From contig CAKOGP040001113.1 in assembly GCA_933822405.4 (NCBI GenBank), positions 124,001 through 188,000 on the forward strand: a stretch of 64,000 bases of DNA, read 5' to 3'. The stretch comes from Cylindrotheca closterium (Eukaryota > Bacillariophyta > Bacillariophyceae > Bacillariales > Bacillariaceae). Below, piece after piece: positions 1-9,378 of the stretch. Position 1 is the stretch's first letter. Each line of letters opens with the position of its first letter. The notes under the pieces were generated by a model, which was not told where the DNA came from, made no database searches, and saw nothing but the letters and a program-made list of their open reading frames with translations. A program made the position numbers and the translations under genes.

Positions 1-370
1 GCAAGAGAAGATGGTTTCCACACTCACAGACGATCGAATTTCCCAGTTGGAAAGCGTCGGCTTTGTGTGGGATTCTCACGCCGTGGCGTGGGAGGAGCAT
101 CGGCTGGATCTGGTGCAATTCAAAGCCGCTTTTGGTCATTGCAATGTTCCTTCTGCTTACGAGAAGAATCCATCTTTGTCCACATGGGTGAAGCGCCAAA
201 GACGACAGAAAAAACTGTTTTGGAGTGGCTCAAAGAGCACCATGACGATGGAACGATTCAGTGCCCTAAACAAGCTCGGATTCAGCTGGGAGATCAAGAC
301 TAAGAAGAACAAGATCCAAGGAGCCAGACAACAACACATACACTCTATGGCAGTACTACCTACAAGCTGA
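1..370 (+). CDS. HA-domain protein, 5' truncated by window edge
   Basis: This is the C-terminal end of a helicase-associated (HA, PF03457-like) domain protein, already open at base 1. Bases 2-10 read in frame into the methionine at 11, so that ATG is internal and not a start. The visible part holds the end of one HA domain and a complete second one (W..H.L.L..F....GHCNVPS, then WVKRQRRQ, ending in a GFSWE-type motif). The DNA is almost identical to 3583-3951 at an offset of 3582 bp; the only protein changes I see are in the last nine residues. This makes it a very recent duplicate of the next gene. HA domains are small helical putative nucleic-acid-binding units. Function beyond that is unknown. 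Confidence 0.85.
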   Translation, partial: QEKMVSTLTDDRISQLESVGFVWDSHAVAWEEHRLDLVQFKAAFGHCNVPSAYEKNPSLSTWVKRQRRQKKLFWSGSKSTMTMERFSALNKLGFSWEIKTKKNKIQGARQQHIHSMAVLPTS

Positions 371-920
371 GGTTTTCGAGACTACTGAACAAATTCGAAG
401 CCCTTCACCGCAATTCTCAGCAGCAAAACTTAGCATTTTAACTTTTTAAAACTTCTGTATCCTCTACACTGTTTTAGATACTAGCTGTGCTTCTTTCCTC
501 TTTTCCTCTTGACCCTGGAGAGGATGCTAATCGTTACCCATTCGTACAGCACAGTACGATTCGTGGGAGCAGTTAGGAGTAGCTATGCGTAATAGTACTT
601 CTGCCCCAGAGTTTATAATACCGGCATGCAAAATTAGCACCCTTGTGTATAAAGGTGTTTGCCTTACTGCCAGCAAAGGATGCACGATGTTCTTAGCTTG
701 CTGCCTTTTGGCGTCATGATCATGATGGTGTTGCTGGTTCCCAGCTCAATAGTCAGGGAGCACCCAAACCACCAATATTAGCGCACTGTACCTTATTACT
801 TGTTGCATTGCGGGAAATTTTTTTGTTGTTGGCGATACAGTATTTTGGTTGCTGATGTGGTATCCTGATGGTCAGCAGAGAGGAACCCACACCATCATCA
901 TTTTGACAAAAAATGAATAA
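1..920 (+). repeat. Segmental duplication, copy A (partner 3583-4535)
   Basis: Bases 1-355 match 3583-3937 almost without change. The match continues past the stop codon through the 3' flank (shared CTTCACCGCAATTCTCAGCA, shared TAAAGGTGTTTGCCTTACTG) to about 750, with growing numbers of substitutions and indels. Faint similarity (GTCAGCAGAGAGGAAC against GTCGGCAAAGGAAC, then CATCATTTT and AAAAATGA) reaches about 920. The left end of the copy lies outside the window. Confidence 0.85.
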
Positions 921-2760
921 ACTCGCCAAGCCGCCTGCGCATCCGACGAGACTGCCACTATATTCGCTCGCGCGCCAATTCATCATCACGCGGTATAAAA
1001 TTGACAACACGGCATGCACGGTTCAAATTCTAAAGTCAAGGACAGCTATAGGTCGCCCTGTGGGATGCTTTATTGCAACGGCTCGATATGGGTTATCAAG
1101 ATGGTTCATCAAGACATCAAGATGCCAACTGATTGTGCGAATGGAAGTAGGAACGACAATCATGGCGGAAGGAGTACTCAAGAAAGAGCAAGGAAAGAGC
1201 AACGGCGAACTTTTTTGGAGGCAGTGAAGTATACCGGTAGGTAATGGTTTGAAGGAATAAATATAAATGGATGGCTCACTGAATCGCCATCTTTTTCAAG
1301 TGGAAAAAGTGCTTTCGGAATGATGGTGCCATATTTGCTTGAAAGAAAGACGTTGAAAGAAGATTGAAGACGAATTCATCTCAGGGGAAACTCAGGAAAC
1401 GATAACAAGTTCTAGCTGCAATGGTTGTTGCTCAGGTGACATGCGTGACGACACGTGTAATGGCATGGCAGTCATGTACCCGGAAAACCATGACAAGGGA
1501 GCACAAGCCCCCAATTTTTTTTCATGGAGCCAAACACATTGCTGCAATGCGGTGGTCGATACTTGGAAGCACACAAGCGAGAGGTCAAGGACGAGAATCG
1601 TCCAATTTTTATCATCATCATAGCTGGGAGGCAATCGCAGTAATTTTCCATCAGAAGTCGGTGATGTCAAATAACAATAGTAAAAGGGGTGGTGGCATAC
1701 CACTATTATTGATGAAAGGGTAATTCATTGTTCTGCATACCACTGTGGATTGAGATGAACTCAAATTCTTGTGACGGTTGTTATTGTTGTTGGGACATCC
1801 CATATTGTATAAAAAATGTGCCGGTACTTGTATTTAAAAACAGAACCAGTGGTGCCATTCAGTCATGAGCCAGTATCATGATAGGGAGAGCATTATTGTC
1901 GAGAATAGATGGCTGTAGATTGAAGATGCAATGGTCGCATAGGCCTTCCATTCCTCGCCTCAACACACCAACACATGCCGGTATGTTTCAAAGTATCGCA
2001 ATAATATGCTGCGTAAGCATTACAAAATGTATGATATACTGTACCGTACTGTATGATATCTTTCGATTTTTGAGAGGATTGCTGGTTGCACGTCAAAAAT
2101 TCTGAAAAGTTTGGGGAATCAAGAAATGATGGGCGATGGACCGACCTACCGTCACTAGTCGAGTCAATGGATTAGTGGAATGGTAATCACCAGGCCAGAC
2201 CTCACTACTGTTTGGACACCGTACTGTCACTTGTATCCATGCACATCAAGCAAGAAGTGATGCCTCAAATTCTGGACTTCGCGCTATGGCTCTCAAGAAG
2301 GAGTCATTCTTTCTTCCAAGAAGTACCAAGCGTCGGTACAGTACGTGTAAACACGTACACGTACATACTTCTGAGGAGAAGTTTAGCTCAAAGACACTCT
2401 TAGAAGACACTTTTTAAAAAAATCGATGTTTTTGTATACGAATTATTATAATTGCAATTTATATATATATGATTTGGATATGTTCCTTTTGGCTCAAGCG
2501 CTAAATGAGAGGGCATATACATATTTCGAATTGTGATTACCAATGATGACGATCGTGAATTGAGAATTTACGGATCTCGAAATCGACGTGACCATTAAGT
2601 ACTTAGAATCAAACGAGATCTGTGTCATGCGTTTTATTATTACAGCGTGCTTTCTCCGGCGATCGAGTTAAAGATCAGGACTGCGTTCATTTTTCGTTTT
2701 TTGCGAAAGCAGGATTTGGGGTCCCGTGTCTCCTCGTCTCACAAAATCTCACTTTTCAAA
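921..2760. other. Intergenic, no supported gene
   Basis: Only short open frames without recognisable domains are present on either strand. Base composition is AT-rich near 2400-2480 (TATATATAT). The 3' part directly precedes the HA gene and presumably carries its promoter and 5' UTR, but I see no clear TATA element. Confidence 0.6.
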
Positions 2761-3951
2761 ATGCCGAACTTGTCCAAACCATTCAACAATGGCAGCAGCG
2801 CATCTGTTTCCTGCGCATCTTCAACCATGATCACCTCTCAAGACAAGCATTACTCATCTGAGACAGCAGACGATTCTTTGTTGCATCTTCTCTCTGTGCC
2901 CTTGATAGTTGGCCCTGATAATATGTCGTCCTGCGCCACGTCACAAGCACCTCCGCTATTTTCCCCTTGTGACGATGGCGACAACCTCTTTTACTTCACC
3001 AACACCACGGTCCCAGAGATCTCTGTTGAAATTCCGTCCAACACCTCAATCATCGAGGCATCGTCATTACACCATGCAGTAGGATCATCCGAACAACAGC
3101 TCCTCCCTCATGATGATTTCGAGCCAACACCCATCCACCCAAGACTGTCAAATGTGCAAAATAGTACACAATCCATCCTTCCATTTCCACCACTGAATGG
3201 CGCAATCGATTTTGCATTTGACCGATTCATTGCACAAGAACTCAATGAAGCCGCCCGTCCCAAGCAGCAGGGCGCACCCGAACAAATCATTTCCGGCTCC
3301 AAGCGCTACTTATTGACCCCAACCGAGGAATTACTACCCATTACCATACGTCCGGCCAAGCGGTCACGCATTCGTCAGGTATCCAACAACGACACCAGTG
3401 ATGATGAGACAGCAAGGGTTCCTCGCTTTCGAAACCACCAAGAAAAACAGTGGAAAGACCTCTTTGATCAGCTCTTGGAGTTCAAAAAGGAGAAGGGACA
3501 CTGCCTCGTTCCCCATACCTTTGACGAAAACCCACCGCTCGCACGATGGGTCAAGCGCCAACGATACCAGTACAAGTTGAAGCAAGAGAAGATGGTTTCC
3601 ACACTCACAGACGATCGAATTTCCCAGTTGGAAAGCGTCGGCTTTGTGTGGGATTCTCACGCCGTGGCGTGGGAGGAGCATCGGCTGGATCTGGTGCAAT
3701 TCAAAGCCGCTTTTGGTCATTGCAATGTTCCTTCTGCTTACGAGAAGAATCCATCTTTGTCCACATGGGTGAAGCGCCAAAGACGACAGAAAAAACTGTT
3801 TTGGAGTGGCTCAAAGAGCACCATGACGATGGAACGATTCAGTGCCCTAAACAAGCTCGGATTCAGCTGGGAGATCAAGACTAAGAAGAACAAGATCCAA
3901 GGAGCCAGACAACAACACATACACTCTATCGTAGTACTACGTACAAGCTGA
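2761..3951 (+). CDS. Two-HA-domain protein, putative nuclear regulator
   Basis: A predicted 396-residue protein. The reading frame is open further upstream but only from a GTG; the ATG at 2761 has the context CAAAATG, which recurs at the starts of the HA paralogue at 6008 and the small gene at 22651. The N-terminal ~220 residues are Ser/Thr/Pro-rich and low complexity, with a basic nuclear-localisation-like patch (RPAKRSRIR). The C-terminal ~170 residues hold two HA domains in tandem, each with W..L...F....GH..VP, a WVKRQR core and a closing L...GF.W motif. In the family, HA domains usually sit at helicase C-termini, but no helicase domain is present here. A role in DNA or RNA binding is inferred, not shown. 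The gene has a nearly identical truncated copy at the left edge and more distant paralogues at 6008 and 18060. Confidence 0.85.
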   Translation: MPNLSKPFNNGSSASVSCASSTMITSQDKHYSSETADDSLLHLLSVPLIVGPDNMSSCATSQAPPLFSPCDDGDNLFYFTNTTVPEISVEIPSNTSIIEASSLHHAVGSSEQQLLPHDDFEPTPIHPRLSNVQNSTQSILPFPPLNGAIDFAFDRFIAQELNEAARPKQQGAPEQIISGSKRYLLTPTEELLPITIRPAKRSRIRQVSNNDTSDDETARVPRFRNHQEKQWKDLFDQLLEFKKEKGHCLVPHTFDENPPLARWVKRQRYQYKLKQEKMVSTLTDDRISQLESVGFVWDSHAVAWEEHRLDLVQFKAAFGHCNVPSAYEKNPSLSTWVKRQRRQKKLFWSGSKSTMTMERFSALNKLGFSWEIKTKKNKIQGARQQHIHSIVVLRTS

Positions 3952-4535
3952 AGTTTTCGAGACTACTGTACAAATTCGAAGCCCTTCACCGCAATTCTCA
4001 GCAGCAAAACTTAGCATTTTAACTTTTTAAAACTTATGTATCCTTTACGCTTTTTTAGATACTATAGCTGTGCTTCTTTCCTCTTTCCCTCTTGACAATC
4101 CTCACCTGGAGAGGATGCTAATCGTTGTACCTATTCCTACTGCTCAATCGTACTTCTGCCCCAGAGCTTACAATATAATACCGGCAAGCACCCTTGTGTT
4201 TTATTGCAATGCGAAAAAACATTCTTTGACGCTATTTCTTCTATAAAGGTGTTTGCCTTACTGCCAGCAAAGGCATCCACCGCGTTGTAAACTTTTGGCG
4301 TCATGCTGCTTCACAGCTCAATACGTTTACCTAGTGTACCAGGGGTATCGGTACTGTATCTGTGGCGATGCGAAAAGAGATTCGTCTGCGGCGCTATTTC
4401 GATTGACTTTTTCCGGCTCATATTTCATAAATGGGGTTGGGTATTTTTGAAAACCGCCGTATTTTTCGTACCACCTATACGTGTCGGCAAAGGAACAACA
4501 TCGTCATCATTTTTTGATGACGAAAAATGAGGACC
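3583..4535 (+). repeat. Segmental duplication, copy B (partner 1-920)
   Basis: Starts inside the HA gene at the codon matching base 1 of the window and runs through its 3' end. Coding identity is nearly complete; the noncoding tail is progressively diverged. The copy-to-copy offset in the coding part is 3582 bp. Confidence 0.85.
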
Positions 4536-4980
4536 CCAATAAGATTCATTGGCGAAAAATGAGGCCCTGCAGTACAGTAAGTACTGTACTGCACAGTATT
4601 TTAAAATTCCTAAATTGGAGGCGTGGGAGGTCATCGTGTCGAACATCCGGTGGGTTCGAAATCCAATTAGCAACTACTGATCACACGGTCACTCACTCAT
4701 TTCCCTCACCCCCAAACTTCCAACATTATGGGTGTATGCTAGCTGCAACTGCTGCAATGATAGAGAAATTCTACATTCTCTTTCTTCTACTTTATAGTCT
4801 TTCCCTATTCTTGGATAGGATAGTATGAATGAAATAATCACTTCCTCTTCACATTCTTGTCCCTCCTAGTACTTCTCCTGCAGTACTCCTGCCTCTAGTA
4901 GTAGTAGCGACGAAGGAGGAGGATCCAGAGAAAGTTCATTGGCGGATCCAGAGCAGAAAAAAATACAATGGGACTTGTCG

Positions 4981-5365
4981 CAATTCGAATGATAGATTCC
5001 CAGTTCGTACTCCTTTTGCAATTGCGGCTCCAGAGAAAGTGAAGCCGTACGGTATCTGCCGGGGCTAGTACGGTCTATTTGATTGCTTCACAAACTCAAT
5101 AGCAAGTTCCCACGAGTAATGTAGCTACCGTTAGTTTTGGAAGTAATACCATAGTAGTACTTTGCTGCAATTCGAATGGGTCCCAGTTCGTCCTTTTTTT
5201 TGAAGTATTAGACGGGCAGTTGTACCTGCTGCAGTACAGCTAGTACTACCTACTATTACTAGTTCCCATAACCAGCTACTGGTAGTAGTCATAGGATTTA
5301 TTGCAATTCGAATTGTTCCCCGTTCTTACCAGGTACTCCTCGATAAGTCTCAAGAGAAAGTGTAT
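4981..5365 (+). repeat. Three degenerate direct repeats, CAATTCGAAT family
   Basis: The word CAATTCGAAT occurs at 4981, 5168 and 5304, each followed after about 10 bases by a (C/A)GTTCGT/GTTCTT..CTCCTTTT-like tail. Copies 1 and 3 are also followed by AGAGAAAGTG at 35-50 bases. Spacings are 187 and 136 bp. The rest of 3952-6007 contains short TAGTAC/GTACTAC-rich palindromic words and no convincing gene. Confidence 0.6.
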
Positions 5366-5666
5366 CTGCTGGATATTGTGGTACCGATAGCAGCTTATTA
5401 TTTTAATACAGTAGTTCCCGTTGCAAATACATTACAGTACGACTTCTATGGCAATGCGAAAAACGATGCTTCGGTACCACTTACTTCCCAAGAGAATCAT
5501 CGTTGCGAGGCCTGTGGCGGACGAAAAAAAAAAGGTTCGATGAGGCTCCAAACTAAAGTAGTGCCGGCACTCGAAGCTTGGTCAGAGTTGTCGAAGGTCA
5601 TAGTTTCGAACTACCCAACAGAATTTACTTCTAGGATATATACGAGTATTCGGGTTGCGGTCATGA

Positions 5667-5678
5667 TATATATAAAGG
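5667..5678 (+). promoter_or_regulatory. TATA-like element before HA paralogue
   Basis: TATATATAAAGG lies about 330 bp upstream of the chosen ATG at 6008. If used, it implies a 5' UTR near 300 bases containing upstream ATGs (5707 and 5744), or an unseen 5' intron. Confidence 0.4.
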
Positions 5679-6007
5679 TCTGTGGGCCCGTCATTCAATA
5701 GAAACCATGCAGTGTCCAGACCACCAAACGACCAAACTCAATTATGAACCGATGCAATCTGACAAAAAGTTTTGTTTTGCCGGGTAATCGAATTCGACAG
5801 TGCGCGACCTGTAATCGCAGAAAAGGCTCAGCGGCTAGAAACCATGACCAACAAACAAGCTACATACGCACTGCTTGTTTGCGTATTTTATATTCGTACA
5901 CGTACGAACTGTGCTCCCATTTCACCCAAAACATCTGTGCAATTGCATTCTGCGACACACACAAAAACAATCAATCGATCAATCAATCACGCACTCATAC
6001 ATTCAAA

Positions 6008-7222
6008 ATGCTGGCTGAATCATCGACCAAGCGAATACCGCACCGTTGTCCCAGCAGTCAAGTCCTCCTCTCAGCAGCAGCAAACAAGGCTTCCTCCTCA
6101 AGAAGAACAACACAAACCAAGTCATTGGGTGAGCCTACTGGTCTTTTCAACCTAATTTCCATGTCCTTGGTAACCGGCAATGATACCAGTCAATTGTTCG
6201 AGACCTCGACCAATAATCCAGGCCAGCAGCTTGATCTGTTGGATGATTTGCTTGCCAGTGGTTTCTGTGATCCGTATCCACAGGATGGTGCTGCCACCAC
6301 CACAACAACAGCAACATCAGACACGGATAACGCCCTTGCGGTTGCTCGTCCTCAAGAACCTTCTGCCAGACCAACAAGAACTGGCTCCTTTGATTACATG
6401 TTTGATGCCGCTTTGGAACCAACACCGCTGGGCCCAAGATGGTCCGAGACTTCCTCCTCTGCCTCACCATCTCTTGCCACCACTCCTAACCTCATGCCAA
6501 TGCCCGCTCCTGTCGAAGGTGCATTGGAGCGATTGCTGTCACAAGAGTTTCATCTTGGGGACAATTCTACTGCACCAGTGAGTGAAGCTACTACTCCTAT
6601 GGCTGCTGCTACTACTACCACTCCCAAACGAGCCCACCCCGAAGGACAAATCACGAGCAGCTCATCCTTCCCGGCACCCAAGAAGAAGCAGCGATGCATC
6701 AACCACAAGGCAGCAGAAGAAGGCCCTAAGTTCCGTGACTACCAAGAGCAACAATGGATTGACAAATTTCAAGAATTGATCCAATTCAAGGCTTCCCATG
6801 GACACTGCCTCGTCCCCCACACCTTTGATGAAAATCCGGCACTGTCACGATGGGTCAAGAGACAACGATACCAATACAAAATGTTCCTCAAACTAAATCA
6901 GCATGATTCCGCTGCCACGTCCACCATGACGGAGGGCCGCGTCAGAATGCTCGAGAACATTGGCTTTGTCTGGGACTCCCATGCCGTGGCCTGGGAGGAA
7001 CGTTTGTTGGAATTGAAAGAATTCCAAAGTAGGTTTGGACATTGCAACGTTCCTTCCAACTACACCAAGTCTCCACCACTGGCCGTTTGGGTCAAACGCC
7101 AACGACGTCAAGTCAAGCTATTTTGGAAGGGAGAGCGATCAACGATTACCCAAGAACGCTTTGTGGCCCTTCGTGATCTAGGATTCACCTGGGAGCTGCG
7201 TCGCAGCAAGAATTCATGCTAG
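6008..7222 (+). CDS. Two-HA-domain protein, putative nuclear regulator
   Basis: A predicted 404-residue paralogue of the gene at 2761. An in-frame ATG exists at 5744, but the 88 residues it adds look like untranslated sequence, while ATG 6008 sits in the same ATTCAAAATG context as other genes here. Residues 1-215 are low complexity (Ser, Thr, Pro, Ala), with an acidic-leucine stretch (LDLLDDLLASGF) and a motif GALERLLSQEF that matches AIDFAFDRFIAQEL in the first paralogue. A basic patch (APKKKQRC) precedes two HA domains (GHCLVPHTFDENPALSRWVKRQR, then GHCNVPSNYTKSPPL). No intron is visible. Function is unknown; a transcription-factor-like layout is inferred from the disordered N-terminus, nuclear signal and C-terminal nucleic-acid-binding fold. 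Confidence 0.85.
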   Translation: MLAESSTKRIPHRCPSSQVLLSAAANKASSSRRTTQTKSLGEPTGLFNLISMSLVTGNDTSQLFETSTNNPGQQLDLLDDLLASGFCDPYPQDGAATTTTTATSDTDNALAVARPQEPSARPTRTGSFDYMFDAALEPTPLGPRWSETSSSASPSLATTPNLMPMPAPVEGALERLLSQEFHLGDNSTAPVSEATTPMAAATTTTPKRAHPEGQITSSSSFPAPKKKQRCINHKAAEEGPKFRDYQEQQWIDKFQELIQFKASHGHCLVPHTFDENPALSRWVKRQRYQYKMFLKLNQHDSAATSTMTEGRVRMLENIGFVWDSHAVAWEERLLELKEFQSRFGHCNVPSNYTKSPPLAVWVKRQRRQVKLFWKGERSTITQERFVALRDLGFTWELRRSKNSC

Positions 7223-7970
7223 AGTTCCATTGTGTTGTGGCTGCTGTGGCTGTGGCTGTGGCTGCTAGACTATGCCCACACGACATGACACGACACCACT
7301 GTTTTTAAATTTTGCTATATATGCTGTAGGACTATGATAAAGATTATCTTTTTGTTTTGTATTATTCCTAGTCCTACTCTTGATATTTTGAAATGAATCC
7401 TACCGGTACTGTAGCATTTTAATTTTGTGCCATATATTCTGTGCAGTAGTAGAGTACTGGTACAGCGTTATTGTTGTGTCATCGACAAGGAACTTACCGA
7501 GCTACTACAGTGTAGCGTGGTTATTGTGGTTTGTTCACCGACTATATATATATACAATACTGTGGTCCCGTTCGCAGTAAGGCTGATGAGTACCGCCAGA
7601 TAAAATGTCTGCCTTTCTGCATTGTCAGACACTTCAGAAGCCAATGACAACCACGTGAATGTATTGGCGGTGTGTAGCTGGTTTGGACGTTCCTCTCGTT
7701 GTATGTTCGCCGAACACGTGGAATGAAATGGGTGGTGGTGACGCAAGTCGGAGGAGTGAGTCAGTCAGTGAGTCGATGAGATTGATTCATTTCGATTCGC
7801 GCCAATTTATTTTCGACCTTCCCGCCATACCGTAGCGCCAAAACACATCCATCACGAGCCACGGCTGTCTCTACAATTGTTGCAAGGGCGAAATCACATC
7901 CACGCAGGTGAGTGCCACACATTCATCCTTTCCAAAACAATATAAAGATAAGGAGAAGAAGAAAAAAACC
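7223..7970. other. Intergenic, no supported gene
   Basis: Short CTGTGG repeats follow the HA stop codon, then AT-rich DNA. There is no ORF with recognisable content. ACGCAG followed by GTGAGT at 7902-7913 resembles a splice donor, so an untranslated first exon for the next gene is possible. Confidence 0.5.
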
Positions 7971-8480
7971 ATGATCCAACAGGACGATTATTCACCCTAC
8001 AATCAAATCGTTCGAGACAGCAGTAACCACCAACACGAAATGACGAGTGCGTTTGTGGCAAGAACCACCAGCAACCGAAATGACAACCACGCAGCAAATG
8101 ATACTTGGAAACGCAACGTTGGCCAAACCACCGCCAGTCCTTTAGGAGTGGACGATGATCGTGTATGGAAGCGCCAGCGTTGTGGCTACCATGAAGGCGA
8201 GGCTTTCAATGACGGAGCGATCATGAATCGTCATCATCATCAGCAGGAGAAGTATGATAGCTTTGATGGTATGGACGACGCCACAATGGGGAATGCCACA
8301 GCAGAAGCTGCTAACAATGCCAATACCAATACCAATGACAAGCGCAAAGAACCCAGCAATGGCATCTGCTTCATGATGGCACCGAAGCAATCCTCTACTA
8401 CTATCAGCGAGGACATGGCAATTGATGATGAACTCGATGCCATCAATCCACAAGACTATTTCGAAGACAAGTGGCACTGA
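7971..8480 (+). CDS. Hypothetical hydrophilic protein, 169 aa
   Basis: I do not recognise this protein. It starts at ATG 7971 (AAAACCATG); the frame upstream is open only from a GTG at 7908 that looks more like a splice donor. The sequence is Asn/His/Asp/Gln-rich with a basic core (VWKRQRCGYHEG) and an Asn-Thr run, and it ends in an acidic stretch followed by NPQDYFEDKWH. No signal peptide or membrane segment is visible, so it is probably a disordered cytosolic or nuclear protein. A TATAAAGA word at 7941 is only 30 bases upstream, too close to be a normal TATA box unless the 5' UTR is nearly absent. It could also be a noncoding open frame; start context and codon pattern favour a gene. Confidence 0.5.
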   Translation: MIQQDDYSPYNQIVRDSSNHQHEMTSAFVARTTSNRNDNHAANDTWKRNVGQTTASPLGVDDDRVWKRQRCGYHEGEAFNDGAIMNRHHHQQEKYDSFDGMDDATMGNATAEAANNANTNTNDKRKEPSNGICFMMAPKQSSTTISEDMAIDDELDAINPQDYFEDKWH

Positions 8481-9378
8481 TTTTTTGGTACTACATACAT
8501 ATAATACGTTTTTGAATATAAGTAATGGGGGGGAATTTTGTCAAATGATGATAGCTATCTTTGGGCACAGCAGAATTGGGATACATACTGTAGATAATTG
8601 GAATACATGGGTAGGGGATGATTGATTGAATGAATGAATTGATTGAAACGGGGATAATCTTAAGCTGTGTTTATGAAAAATTGAATGTGCCTATACAGTG
8701 TGGTTCTAGTCCCTGTTGCTTCGTTCACATCAAAACAAATTCGTAAAAGGTGCGGAGACTATCATACAGTTCTTGCAATAAAACAAACGAAAAATACTGA
8801 AAAAACTAATCCTCGCAATTCGTCTGGTCGAATTTCAAAGCCTTCATCCCAAATTCCCTCTTCATTTCTATCAAAGATCATCGCATATCCCGGCAATTCT
8901 TATGAAGTTGTCAATCAGATGAGTGACAACTATAATACACAAGGATGTGAATACTCGTGTCGTCCAAAAATGAATGATGATGACAGAGAATAATATACTG
9001 TAAGTCGTATTTTTCTTTCCAATTGCCAACGTCATATATACCGGTATATATATACCGGTGTATATGTATATAAATATACATATACATATTGCACCACAGA
9101 AAACGTGGTCATTTTCGTTCGATAAACGTACAGTCCTAAATCGGCAAATCACAATATTCGTATCGCAAAATTTAAAAAGTCTCGCCATGAACTGCGCTGA
9201 AGAATCACAAACGTCAGCAGGCTGGGTGTATTCAGTATTGCCCTCACAATGTCATTTGGGCTACCACCAATGATCAATCCTTTGCGTACTCGATCTGGAA
9301 TCTTTGAACTAGTCGGTTCCTTTCAATTCTTTTTTTTCCAAATGATTGGGTATCGTCGAAAAAGGCATCTCGAAACTT
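8481..9378. other. Intergenic with ACCGGT/TATA palindromes
   Basis: No gene is supported. Around 9035-9095 there is a run of palindromic AT and ACCGGT words (ATATACCGGTATATATATACC and TATATGTATATAAATATACA) able to form small hairpins. It lies in the shared 3' flank of two convergent genes. Confidence 0.5.

Noticed and set aside
4561..4680. tRNA-like GGGTTCGAAATCC word
   Set aside because: No acceptor stem or anticodon arm could be folded around it.
5744..6007. N-terminal extension of the second HA gene
   Set aside because: The added 88 residues look like 5' UTR, and the ATG at 6008 has the shared CAAAATG context.
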